Assembly: GCA_937958815.1 (NCBI GenBank)
Contig: CALGMR010000004.1
Span: 186,001-250,000 of the forward strand
Source of the DNA: an uncultured Rhizobiaceae group bacterium
GTDB taxonomy: Bacteria; Pseudomonadota; Alphaproteobacteria; Rhizobiales; Rhizobiaceae
Reading direction: 5' to 3'
DNA: 64,000 nt
In this document: piece by piece, positions 53,702-61,632 of the stretch
Layout: every line of letters starts with the position of its first letter
Numbering within the stretch: the first letter of the stretch is position 1
The notes under the pieces: generated by a model
Databases searched by the model: none
What the model saw: the letters and a program-made list of their open reading frames with translations, nothing else
Told to the model about the DNA's origin: nothing
Translations under genes and position numbers: made by a program

Positions 53702-54643
53702 CTAATTGACAGGTGTCAGAAGTGGATCTCCGGCAAAAAATGCAGCCAAATTATCGCGCTGCAATTGGCCCATCACCTTGCGGGTTTCTGTTGTTCCAGA
53801 TGATTGATGCGGCTGAAGCAACACGTTGCTCAATGCCAAGAAACGCGGATTGATTTGCGGTTCGTTTTCAAACACATCCAAACCAGCTCCGCGTATGGTT
53901 TGGTTTTCAAGAGCGTTTAACAATGCTGCTTCATTCACTGTTGTTCCTCGTGACGCATTTACCAAAAGTCCATCAGCACCAAGCGCATTAAGTGCTTCTG
54001 CGCCCACCATACCAACCGTTTCAGGTCCACCTGAAAGCGTGACGATCAAAATGTCGACCACCTCAGCCATGCTCACAATATCATCGTGGTGAACCCAACC
54101 ATTCGTGTCTTTTGGTGAACGAGAATAGTAGTGAATGTCTCCACCAAAGGGTTGAAGCCGTTCGGCAACAGCACGCCCGATGCGCCCAAGACCCACGATC
54201 CCGACGGTTTTCCCAGAAACTTTACTGCCCAGTTGATACGCACCTTGTTTTGCCCAATTGCCTGAAGTGATCCATTCTGACGCGCCGACCATTCCACGCG
54301 ACTGAGCAATCACCATACCAACGGCAAGGTCTGCAACATCGTCCGTCAAAACGTCGGGAGTGTTGGTGACCTTGATCCCTTTGGAAGACGCATGAGCAAC
54401 GTCAATCGTATCGTAGCCAACACCGTAATTTGCAATCATTCCCAGTCTGGGAAATGCATCCATGATGCTCGCACCAAGTTGCTCGTGGCCTTTGAAAGCA
54501 AATGCTTCCACATTGGCAATTGCTTCGCTGCTCAAATCAGCAATCTTTCCACCATGTGGCAGGTTGTGAATCACATATGTGTCTTCCAATGGCCCTTGGT
54601 CCCAATCATCATAAGTTTCAAAAGTCAGAATATGGGGTTTCAT
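53702..54643 (-). CDS. 2-hydroxyacid dehydrogenase (2-ketoaldonate/glyoxylate reductase type)
   Basis: 313 residues of the D-isomer-specific hydroxyacid dehydrogenase family. Coenzyme motif GLGRIGRAVAERL; catalytic Arg in NASRGTTVNE, Glu in FENEPQIN and His in LLQPHQSSGT. GhrB-like members reduce 2-ketogluconate or 2-keto-L-gulonate as well as hydroxypyruvate. In this operon a ketoaldonate role is likely. Confidence 0.9.
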   Translation of the reverse strand: MKPHILTFETYDDWDQGPLEDTYVIHNLPHGGKIADLSSEAIANVEAFAFKGHEQLGASIMDAFPRLGMIANYGVGYDTIDVAHASSKGIKVTNTPDVLTDDVADLAVGMVIAQSRGMVGASEWITSGNWAKQGAYQLGSKVSGKTVGIVGLGRIGRAVAERLQPFGGDIHYYSRSPKDTNGWVHHDDIVSMAEVVDILIVTLSGGPETVGMVGAEALNALGADGLLVNASRGTTVNEAALLNALENQTIRGAGLDVFENEPQINPRFLALSNVLLQPHQSSGTTETRKVMGQLQRDNLAAFFAGDPLLTPVN

Positions 54644-54686
54644 GATGTCGTTCCGATCTTTGTGGTTCTTGTTCGCTCAGTTTTGA

Positions 54687-55394
54687 TCATGGTTGCTCCC
54701 GCCGAACGCCCAACCCAATTGGTTTTCGTTGATTGCCTGGAAGGTCTGGATCAGGGCCCCAGATCGCTTGATAAGTATCGAGTGCAAGGCCGCGTTTTTG
54801 CAAAACAACAAAAACAATAACTAAAACGACAAACCAGCTGATCATTACGATGAACATCCATTTGGGAGCGTTGGCGATCCACAAGCCCAGAAATGTTGTC
54901 GCCCACGCAACAAGAATGGCAAAATAGCCCAAGCTTTTGTGCATATATTCAAACGCCAACCGTCTTGGCGTCATATCGTAGTGATCACCATGAACGCTGC
55001 CATTAATATCTACTTCTGTGGGGCCGCCTTTGCTGCCGCGCAACCAACCTGCCAGCAATTGCAGCGCGCAAATACTCACAAGAACCCAACCAATCACCCT
55101 ATGAACCCAAGCGACAAAAGAATCGCCAGAGCTGCTCCAGATCAGCCACACCGCAACCAGCACCAACACAGCACCGCATGTTTGCAGTATCCAATGGGAA
55201 TGCCACCAAACTTGACTGTCCAATTTTTCTGGCCATTTTTGTTTGGGTGTCGTTTTCAGAAACCGCGCGATGAGAATGCCAATGGGAAACAGAAAACCCC
55301 ATGCAGCGACCATCAATCTGCCATGCCAAGCAATAGCATCCGTCACCAAGTGAGCACGTGAGGGATCAATTGACGAAAACAGCCACTCCATCAT
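54687..55394 (-). CDS. Cytochrome b561-like membrane protein
   Basis: 235 residues with six predicted helices. Histidines suited to bind two hemes appear in AWHGRLMVAAWGFLFPIG, WWHSHWILQ, WVHRVIGW and EYMHKSLGY, the spacing of the eukaryotic-type b561/CYBDOM family. QLLAGWLRGSKGG resembles its RP loop. Members shuttle electrons across membranes, in eukaryotes often from ascorbate. It overlaps the upstream permease gene by one base, so it is a true operon member. This is an unexpected gene in a sugar-acid operon. Confidence 0.82.
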   Translation of the reverse strand: MMEWLFSSIDPSRAHLVTDAIAWHGRLMVAAWGFLFPIGILIARFLKTTPKQKWPEKLDSQVWWHSHWILQTCGAVLVLVAVWLIWSSSGDSFVAWVHRVIGWVLVSICALQLLAGWLRGSKGGPTEVDINGSVHGDHYDMTPRRLAFEYMHKSLGYFAILVAWATTFLGLWIANAPKWMFIVMISWFVVLVIVFVVLQKRGLALDTYQAIWGPDPDLPGNQRKPIGLGVRREQP

Positions 55395-56269
55395 CAGCCC
55401 TTAACAGCACCTGCTGTCATTCCTGTGATGATCTGTTTAGAGGCAACAAAAGTGAAGATAACTGGTGGAATGGCAAGCAACATCCCAGTGGCCATAATCA
55501 CACCCCAGTCAATGTCATATTCAGTGATTGAGTTTACGATAGTGACTGGCACGGTTCTCGTGCTCCGGCCTGACAGTGCATTGCTCAATAAGAACTCATT
55601 CCAGGCTATTCGAAATGTGAATATTGCGGCCGCTGCAAGACCCGGTTTTATGATGGGCAACACTACCAGGAAAAACACTTGGAACGGATTGGCACCATCC
55701 ATCTTTGCCGCTTCTTCAAGCTGGATTGGAACCTGAACAATAAAGCTTTGAAGGATCCAAATCACAAATGGCAAGTTCATGGCCACGTAGACTAAAATGA
55801 TGCCCGTATAGGTTCCATCCAAGCCATACTGGAACGTCCAAATGCCAAACACAGGCACCAGCAATACGGCAGGCGGCACCATCCGCATCAGCAATGTGGT
55901 CATTGAGATCGGCCCACGGCCCATAAAGCGGAAACGAACCAACGCATAAGCCGCCATGCAGCCCACCACCAAAGTGATCGCTGTCGAGACCAGCGCTATG
56001 AAAATTGAATTGCCGAGCGCGCGACCAAAAGTCGGATCACAGTAATCAACGCTGGCAGGCGCATACCAAAGCACATTGCAAAGCACGGCTTCATAATTTC
56101 TGATGGTTGGAGTGAAAAAGAATGAGCCAACAGCCACATCGTTGACATCTACATTGGTCTTAAATGAGGTTGCCAACATCAACATGATCGGCCCCATGGC
56201 CATCACAATTAGGCAAACCATAAGCGCATAAAATGCCGGACTGGAACTCTTATTGGATTGAACAGACAT
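55394..56269 (-). CDS. Sugar ABC importer permease (MalG/UgpE type)
   Basis: 291-residue CUT1 inner membrane permease with about six helices. EAA loop EEAAKMDGANPFQVFFLVVLPII-like (around 185-205). It forms the membrane pore with the permease encoded just upstream, 3 bases away. Confidence 0.93.
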   Translation of the reverse strand: MSVQSNKSSSPAFYALMVCLIVMAMGPIMLMLATSFKTNVDVNDVAVGSFFFTPTIRNYEAVLCNVLWYAPASVDYCDPTFGRALGNSIFIALVSTAITLVVGCMAAYALVRFRFMGRGPISMTTLLMRMVPPAVLLVPVFGIWTFQYGLDGTYTGIILVYVAMNLPFVIWILQSFIVQVPIQLEEAAKMDGANPFQVFFLVVLPIIKPGLAAAAIFTFRIAWNEFLLSNALSGRSTRTVPVTIVNSITEYDIDWGVIMATGMLLAIPPVIFTFVASKQIITGMTAGAVKG

Positions 56270-56272
56270 CTC

Positions 56273-57190
56273 TTATGCCTCCTGCGCTTCTGCCCGCAAA
56301 CGCGCAGCACGATTTTCAACCGCTTTGTTGTAGACAAACATGATGACGGTCAAAATCATGAGCAAGATCAGCAGGTAGTTCGACATAGCAGCAGCAACAC
56401 CTAACTCTTGAAATTCCTGTGCCGTTCTGAAAATGCGCAGACTGAGGATTTCGGTCGACAAACCTGGGCCACCATTGGTCATCACCAACACCACTTCCAG
56501 AACTTTGAAAGCATCGATCAGTCTGAGCAAAAGCGCCACAATGAGAACAGGCATCATCAATGGCAATTTGATATGCCAGATCTTCTGCCATCCAGTTGCG
56601 CCATCAAGTTCCGCAGCCTCCAAGGCTGACTGAGGCAAAGACTGCAATGCCGCCAGAGACAATATGAAAATAAATGGTGTCCATTGCCAAACATCAGCAA
56701 TAACAACTGCAACGAATGACCACGTGCCGTCAGACAACCAGGGTATCGGATCAAGGCCCCAACTCTTCAGCGTTCTGTTAAATATGCCGACTGTCGGGTG
56801 ATACATATAGCGCCACATGAGACCCACCACGATCGGGGCAATCATCATAGGCAGAATAAAAATCGTTCGCAGCGCCGCCATGCCGCGCAATTTGCGATCC
56901 AGCAACAAAGCCAAACCAACGCCCAATAGCATTTCAAGAGATACGACAACCGCGGCAAATTTTAAGGTAACGCCAAAACTCTCGCGGAAGGCTTCATCAT
57001 TCCAGAGATTTATATAATTTCGAAAACCAACGAACTCAGCTTCGCCAATATACTGGGAAGGCCGCCAATCTAGAAAACTTGCATAGATCATATAGCCGAT
57101 TGGATAGAGAAGCGCGACTGCCAACAACAAAACTGCCGGAGCCAAAAACAGATATGGCGTCAATCGGTTGAGTTTTGAAGCTGTCGTCAT
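56273..57190 (-). CDS. Sugar ABC importer permease (MalF/UgpA type)
   Basis: 305-residue CUT1 permease. EAA loop AAELDGATGWQKIWHIKLPLM. First helix LFLAPAVLLLAVALLYPIGYMIY. It is separated from the binding-protein gene by a 114-base gap with a strong hairpin. Confidence 0.93.
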   Translation of the reverse strand: MTTASKLNRLTPYLFLAPAVLLLAVALLYPIGYMIYASFLDWRPSQYIGEAEFVGFRNYINLWNDEAFRESFGVTLKFAAVVVSLEMLLGVGLALLLDRKLRGMAALRTIFILPMMIAPIVVGLMWRYMYHPTVGIFNRTLKSWGLDPIPWLSDGTWSFVAVVIADVWQWTPFIFILSLAALQSLPQSALEAAELDGATGWQKIWHIKLPLMMPVLIVALLLRLIDAFKVLEVVLVMTNGGPGLSTEILSLRIFRTAQEFQELGVAAAMSNYLLILLMILTVIMFVYNKAVENRAARLRAEAQEA

Positions 57191-57226
57191 GGGTGTTTTG
57201 ATCCAAAGGAAAACAAGAAATTGATT

Positions 57227-57261
57227 GTAGCGATGCCATCGGGGCGAGACAGCATCGCTAC
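57227..57261 (-). other. Intercistronic hairpin after the binding-protein gene
   Basis: A perfect 10-bp stem GTAGCGATGC/GCATCGCTAC with a 15-base loop. No T tract follows. It resembles the hairpins after rhaS and aglE and probably stabilises the upstream message. Confidence 0.7.
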
Positions 57262-57304
57262 TGAGTGTCCAACAAACTCTAAGTTGTTAGAACCTTTTTG
57301 AGGA

Positions 57305-58654
57305 CTACTTCCAAGTATAATACCCGGCTTCATCCATGATGGCTTTTGCGCGTTCAGCAACGCCGTCCAAGCCTTCTTTGGGGTCCAAACCTTCGGTAAG
57401 AACTTTAGACATGGTTGTCCCGATGTCGGCGTTGATTTTACCCCAAGTTGGGATGATCGGACGCCAGTCTGGATCGGCATATTTCAATGCTTCCCCAAAG
57501 GTTGCCGAGTAAGGGTATTTGGCATTCAACTCAGCGTTTTCATATGTTGAGAAGCGTGATGGATTGCCACCTTGCATTGCAACCATAAGGTCGCCTTTTT
57601 TGGAAGTCAGCCACTGCATCAACAAGAATGCAGCTTCTTTGTTTTGGGCGTTGCGCGGAATGCCCACGCCAAAACCACCAGTTTGCGATCCGCGACGAAC
57701 ACCCTTGGGGTGCAAAGCGTAGCCAACTTTACCAGCAACCTTACTTTTAGACGGGTCTTCAAAACCCGCTGCAAAAGCAATGGAGTCCATAAACATTGCT
57801 GAAGTGCCTTGGCTGAAGGAAGCCGCAGCTTCAGCAGGACCAAATGTAGTTGCGCCTTCAGGGCCACAATCGACGATGGTCTTCAACGCATTTGCAGCTT
57901 TCACGCCAGCTTCGTTGTTGATAATCGGGTTCCATTCATCATCGAACACGCGTCCACCAAGTGGGGCAAGGTGCAACAAGAACGCATGGCTCGCTTGGTG
58001 ACCAGAAGCTGCACGAGAAGCCATGCCGCCCATACCCTTTTCAACTTCTGGTATCTGACAAGCCACTTTCAAGAGTGCATCATAAGTCTCCGGAACTTCA
58101 ATTCCATGCTTCTCGAAAATGTCTTTGCGGTAAGCAAGAACAGATGTTTCAGACCCGAAAGGAATACCGAAAAGCGACCCCGTTGGGCCAGGCAAGTAAC
58201 CTTTTTTACCGCCAGCAACACCAATGTTTTGCACGTAACCGTCAATCAAATCATCGGCATCATATTTTGGATCTGCCAATTTTGGATTCATGAAGAAGCG
58301 CGCAAGATTTTCCAGTTGATCAGCAAAAACATAATCCGCTTTTGAAAACACAACGTAAGACATCAAATCGTAGTCGCCTTGGCGCTTGGTCAGTTCCAGC
58401 GTCGATTTTTCCCGCAGTTTCAAATATTGAAGCTGATCAACTTCAACTTTAATGCCAGTCTCTTTGGTGAATTCCGGCAGCACTTTCATAACCGCATTGT
58501 AATGCGGGTGAGCCGGAAAAATGGCTGTAACAGTTTGCCCTTTGTAAGCTTCATACGGACCCTTTGAATGTCCGTCGGCCATTGCAATTGTTGTTGTCGC
58601 GGAAGCGACAAGCATGGTTGTTGCAACGAATGTTGCGTTTAGTGATTTCAGCAT
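57305..58654 (-). CDS. Sugar ABC importer binding protein
   Basis: 449-residue SBP family 1 protein with a signal peptide (TMLVASATTTIAMA). TVTAIFPAHPHYNAVMKVLPEFTKETGIKVEVDQ is the usual start of the family. SQGTSAMFMDS and GGFGVGIPRNAQNKEAAFLLMQWL are typical core segments. The ligand is not evident. It follows the ATPase gene by 23 bases. Confidence 0.93.
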   Translation of the reverse strand: MLKSLNATFVATTMLVASATTTIAMADGHSKGPYEAYKGQTVTAIFPAHPHYNAVMKVLPEFTKETGIKVEVDQLQYLKLREKSTLELTKRQGDYDLMSYVVFSKADYVFADQLENLARFFMNPKLADPKYDADDLIDGYVQNIGVAGGKKGYLPGPTGSLFGIPFGSETSVLAYRKDIFEKHGIEVPETYDALLKVACQIPEVEKGMGGMASRAASGHQASHAFLLHLAPLGGRVFDDEWNPIINNEAGVKAANALKTIVDCGPEGATTFGPAEAAASFSQGTSAMFMDSIAFAAGFEDPSKSKVAGKVGYALHPKGVRRGSQTGGFGVGIPRNAQNKEAAFLLMQWLTSKKGDLMVAMQGGNPSRFSTYENAELNAKYPYSATFGEALKYADPDWRPIIPTWGKINADIGTTMSKVLTEGLDPKEGLDGVAERAKAIMDEAGYYTWK

Positions 58655-58677
58655 AGTGGTTCCTCCCTTGCTGCCTT

Positions 58678-59760
58678 TTAAAGTCGTCGTTCAGTTTCTT
58701 TGTCGAACACCATGAGTTCTTCAGTGCGCACGCCAAATTTCAAAACACCACCGGTTTTCATGGGGCTTGAACTTTCGTGCTCCACCAGAATTTCTGCCTC
58801 GCCGCATTTGGTCACCAAAGTTGATTGAGCACCGAGATACTCAGAAACAACAAGGCGCAATTCGATCGGTGCACCCGTTTTAACGTCGGTGCTAAATGAT
58901 GAAGGGCGCACGCCAAGTGTGATTTCCCTTTTGGAATAGTCCTTCAAATTAGAAGTCAGTTCCTTTGGCAAAGGCAGGTTAAATCCGTCACCACGTGCCA
59001 ACAGTTTTCCTTTTTCAGAAACCAGTTCTGCATCCAGAAAATTCATCGTGGGGCTGCCAATAAATCCAGCAACGAATTTGTTTGCCGGTTCTTTAAACAG
59101 TTGCTCTGGCGTTCCTTCTTGTTGGATCACGCCTTCCGACATGACCACAATACGGTCGCCCAATGTCATGGCTTCGATTTGGTCATGGGTCACGTAAACC
59201 ATATTCTTGTCGAGGGTATCGCGCATCTCTGCCAACTCAGTGCGCATCTTGCCACGCAGTTTGGCATCCAGATTGGACAGTGGTTCGTCAAACAAAAACG
59301 TTGATGCATCGCGAACAAGCGCACGGCCCATAGCAACACGCTGTCTTTGACCGCCTGAGAGTTCCGCAGGCTTTCGATCAAGCAGATGACCAATGTTCAG
59401 CATATCAGCTACACGCTTCACTTTGGTTTCAATTTCTGCAGTGGGTGTCTTCTTCAATCGAAGTGCAAAGGACATATTCTTTGCAATGTTCATATGCGGG
59501 TAGAGAGCATAGTCTTGAAAAACCATCGCAAGATCACGGTCTTTGGATGCAAGGCCGCTGATGGGATTTTCATCAAAGAAAATCTCACCACCGCTCAATT
59601 CTTCAAGACCTGCCAGAATTCTGAGCGTGGTCGACTTACCACACCCCGAAGGCCCAACGAGCACCGTAAACTCTCCATCGTTCAACGACAGATCAAGCGG
59701 TGGCAACACGCGAACGGCGCCAAAGCTTTTTTCCACCTGCTCGAAACGAATTGTTGGCAA
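58678..59760 (-). CDS. Sugar ABC importer ATPase (UgpC/MalK type)
   Basis: About 360 residues: Walker A GPSGCGKST (36-44), signature LSGGQRQR, Walker B FLFDEPLSNLDA and a C-terminal regulatory domain. I prefer a TTG start at 59760, with GGGAGG 5 bases upstream and family similarity from the second codon; the ATG at 59820 adds 20 residues without similarity and has no ribosome binding site. It is the first gene of the operon. Confidence 0.92.
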   Translation of the reverse strand: MPTIRFEQVEKSFGAVRVLPPLDLSLNDGEFTVLVGPSGCGKSTTLRILAGLEELSGGEIFFDENPISGLASKDRDLAMVFQDYALYPHMNIAKNMSFALRLKKTPTAEIETKVKRVADMLNIGHLLDRKPAELSGGQRQRVAMGRALVRDASTFLFDEPLSNLDAKLRGKMRTELAEMRDTLDKNMVYVTHDQIEAMTLGDRIVVMSEGVIQQEGTPEQLFKEPANKFVAGFIGSPTMNFLDAELVSEKGKLLARGDGFNLPLPKELTSNLKDYSKREITLGVRPSSFSTDVKTGAPIELRLVVSEYLGAQSTLVTKCGEAEILVEHESSSPMKTGGVLKFGVRTEELMVFDKETERRL

Positions 59761-59844
59761 CTGGACCTCCCAATCAAAACTTGCCTTGCTTGACGATAGG
59801 AAAGAGGAACGCTGGATCATTCACAACGACAATTTTCAAAAAGG

Positions 59845-59860
59845 ACGTTAGCGCTAACGT
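59845..59860. promoter_or_regulatory. LacI-family operator between the ABC operon and its regulator
   Basis: ACGTTAGC/GCTAACGT is a perfect 16-bp palindrome with the central CG of LacI-type sites. It lies 45 bases before the LacI gene and about 85 before the ATPase start, suited to control both. Confidence 0.75.
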
Positions 59861-59904
59861 AAATCTGTGATATGGTCACCGCGTAATTTGGCGGAGAGAA
59901 TTTG

Positions 59905-60930
59905 ATGTTGACCCCAAAGAAGTCGGGAGAACGTTCAAAGATTGAAGACGTTGCCCGAGAGGCTGGCGTGAGCATCATGTCAGTGTCTCGTGCGATGCGT
60001 GGAGTCGAGGGATTATCTGCCAAGAAACGTGCGGAAATTCTCAGAGTTGCAAAACATATTGGGTATGAACCCAGCAGCGTGGCAGGCTCTTTAGCAGCTG
60101 CCAACTCAACGCTCATCGGAATTTCTGTTCCCACTTTGGCGGATGATGTTTTCGGAGAAATCTTTGATGGCATGCGTCCTGTGTTTAACAATGCGGGCTT
60201 CCAAACCGTGTTCGACACCACGGAATATCAGCAAAAAAGGGAGGAACGTTGGATCGACCGAATGATCAGTTGGCGGCCGGCAGGAATTGTGCTCAGCGGT
60301 GTTGATCACAGCAAAGCAACGCGTCGCAAACTCATAAACAGCGGCATTCCAACTCTCGAAATTTGGGACTATTCAGACGATCCAATCGACCTTTGTGTAG
60401 GCATCGATCACTATCAAGTGGGAAAAATGATGGCCGAACATTTGCTGGAATTGGGATACTGCAACCCAGCCTATGTGGGAGTGGAATATCAACGCGATCA
60501 ACGCGCGGACAAACGTTTAGAAGGCTTTCAAGATGCCTTCGAAAACGCCGGATTTAGCCTCTCTGCCATCGTTCGGCTTGAAGAATCAGTGTCTTTCGAT
60601 GCTGGAAAACAAGGCGTAATCGAAGTGTTTGAAACCGCAAAAACATCGCCAGATTTGGTCTATTTTTTAAATGACCACATGGCTGTGGGTGGCCTCTTAG
60701 AATGTGAAAGACGCGGAATTGATGTGCCGACAGACATGGGAATTGTCGGTTTCAATGGTCTCAACATCAACACCGTTTTAGCCAAGTCGATCACAACTTC
60801 AATCACACCGCGCACTCAAATGGGCAGCAAAGCTGCCGCACTTTTGGTGGCTCGAATTCTAAATGTTGCAACAGAAAACTGCGTTTTACTCCCGGTAGAA
60901 TTATACCCCGGCCAAACTGTTCGCAATTGA
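59905..60930 (+). CDS. LacI-family regulator of the sugar-acid operon
   Basis: 341 residues with HTH IEDVAREAGVSIMSVSRAMRG and hinge YEPSSVAGSLAAANSTLIGIS; the C-terminal domain is GntR-repressor (LacI/GalR) like. The ATG at 59905 follows GGAGAG; a TTG codon directly precedes it. E. coli-type GntR (LacI family) regulators of gluconate genes are of similar build. Confidence 0.93.
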   Translation: MLTPKKSGERSKIEDVAREAGVSIMSVSRAMRGVEGLSAKKRAEILRVAKHIGYEPSSVAGSLAAANSTLIGISVPTLADDVFGEIFDGMRPVFNNAGFQTVFDTTEYQQKREERWIDRMISWRPAGIVLSGVDHSKATRRKLINSGIPTLEIWDYSDDPIDLCVGIDHYQVGKMMAEHLLELGYCNPAYVGVEYQRDQRADKRLEGFQDAFENAGFSLSAIVRLEESVSFDAGKQGVIEVFETAKTSPDLVYFLNDHMAVGGLLECERRGIDVPTDMGIVGFNGLNINTVLAKSITTSITPRTQMGSKAAALLVARILNVATENCVLLPVELYPGQTVRN

Positions 60931-61014
60931 GACAACGCAAAAATCCAGTTCGAAGTGACTGGGTCTTCTGCACAATTGATTTCATGCTTACGCAAACGGC
61001 AAATTGGTAACTTC

Positions 61015-61632
61015 CTATTCAATGCCGGTGTCTGAATTTCTGAAAGCCTTTGCGACAATCCGCAAGCGGGTCATATGATCGTAAAGTGTGTTTCGCGGAA
61101 TGCCCAGCCGTTTGGCAGCCATACTCACCTTACCGTTTTCCATGGCAAGTGCCTGTTCGATAACTTTGCGTTCGTGCAATTCAAGTTGCTCACTGAGTGT
61201 CCCACCTTCAACAACCGATTGTTGATCCACAAGCTCATCTCTGATGGCACGATTTTCTAGAACCAAAGATCGGTGGTCCAACGCTCTTCTCAATGTATCG
61301 ATCAGCCGATCAGGGTTACACGGCTTTTCCAGATAGTCGTAGGCGCCTTCTTTCATGGCGCGCATTGCGGTTGGCACATCGGAATATCCGGTCAACAAAA
61401 CCACGGGCAGATCTGGATCGCGGGCGCGAACGAAGTTCAGGACTTCAAATCCATCACGATCAGGCATCTTGATGTCAGACAGGACAACCCCTTTAAAATT
61501 TGAGCGAATGGACCGTCGCGCTTGCGTGAAACTGCTGGTTGGGATCGGTTCCAAATCTTCCAGCTCAAGTGTTTGAACAATAGAGCTTCGAAGAGCACTG
61601 TCATCTTCAATGATAAGAACTTTGGTTGTCAT
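61015..61632 (-). CDS. DctD-like response regulator without AAA+ domain
   Basis: 205 residues: receiver domain (about 3-120) with phosphoacceptor Asp53, Asp10/Asp11, Thr81 and Lys103, then a short linker and a Fis-type HTH (about 153-195; KVSMAAKRLGIPRNTLYDHM). The receiver is DctD-like (GYSDVPTAMRAMKEGAYDYLEKP), but the roughly 240-residue sigma-54 activating domain between receiver and HTH is absent. It therefore cannot activate sigma-54 promoters in the classic way. The start overlaps the kinase stop by 4 bases. Confidence 0.88.
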   Translation of the reverse strand: MTTKVLIIEDDSALRSSIVQTLELEDLEPIPTSSFTQARRSIRSNFKGVVLSDIKMPDRDGFEVLNFVRARDPDLPVVLLTGYSDVPTAMRAMKEGAYDYLEKPCNPDRLIDTLRRALDHRSLVLENRAIRDELVDQQSVVEGGTLSEQLELHERKVIEQALAMENGKVSMAAKRLGIPRNTLYDHMTRLRIVAKAFRNSDTGIE

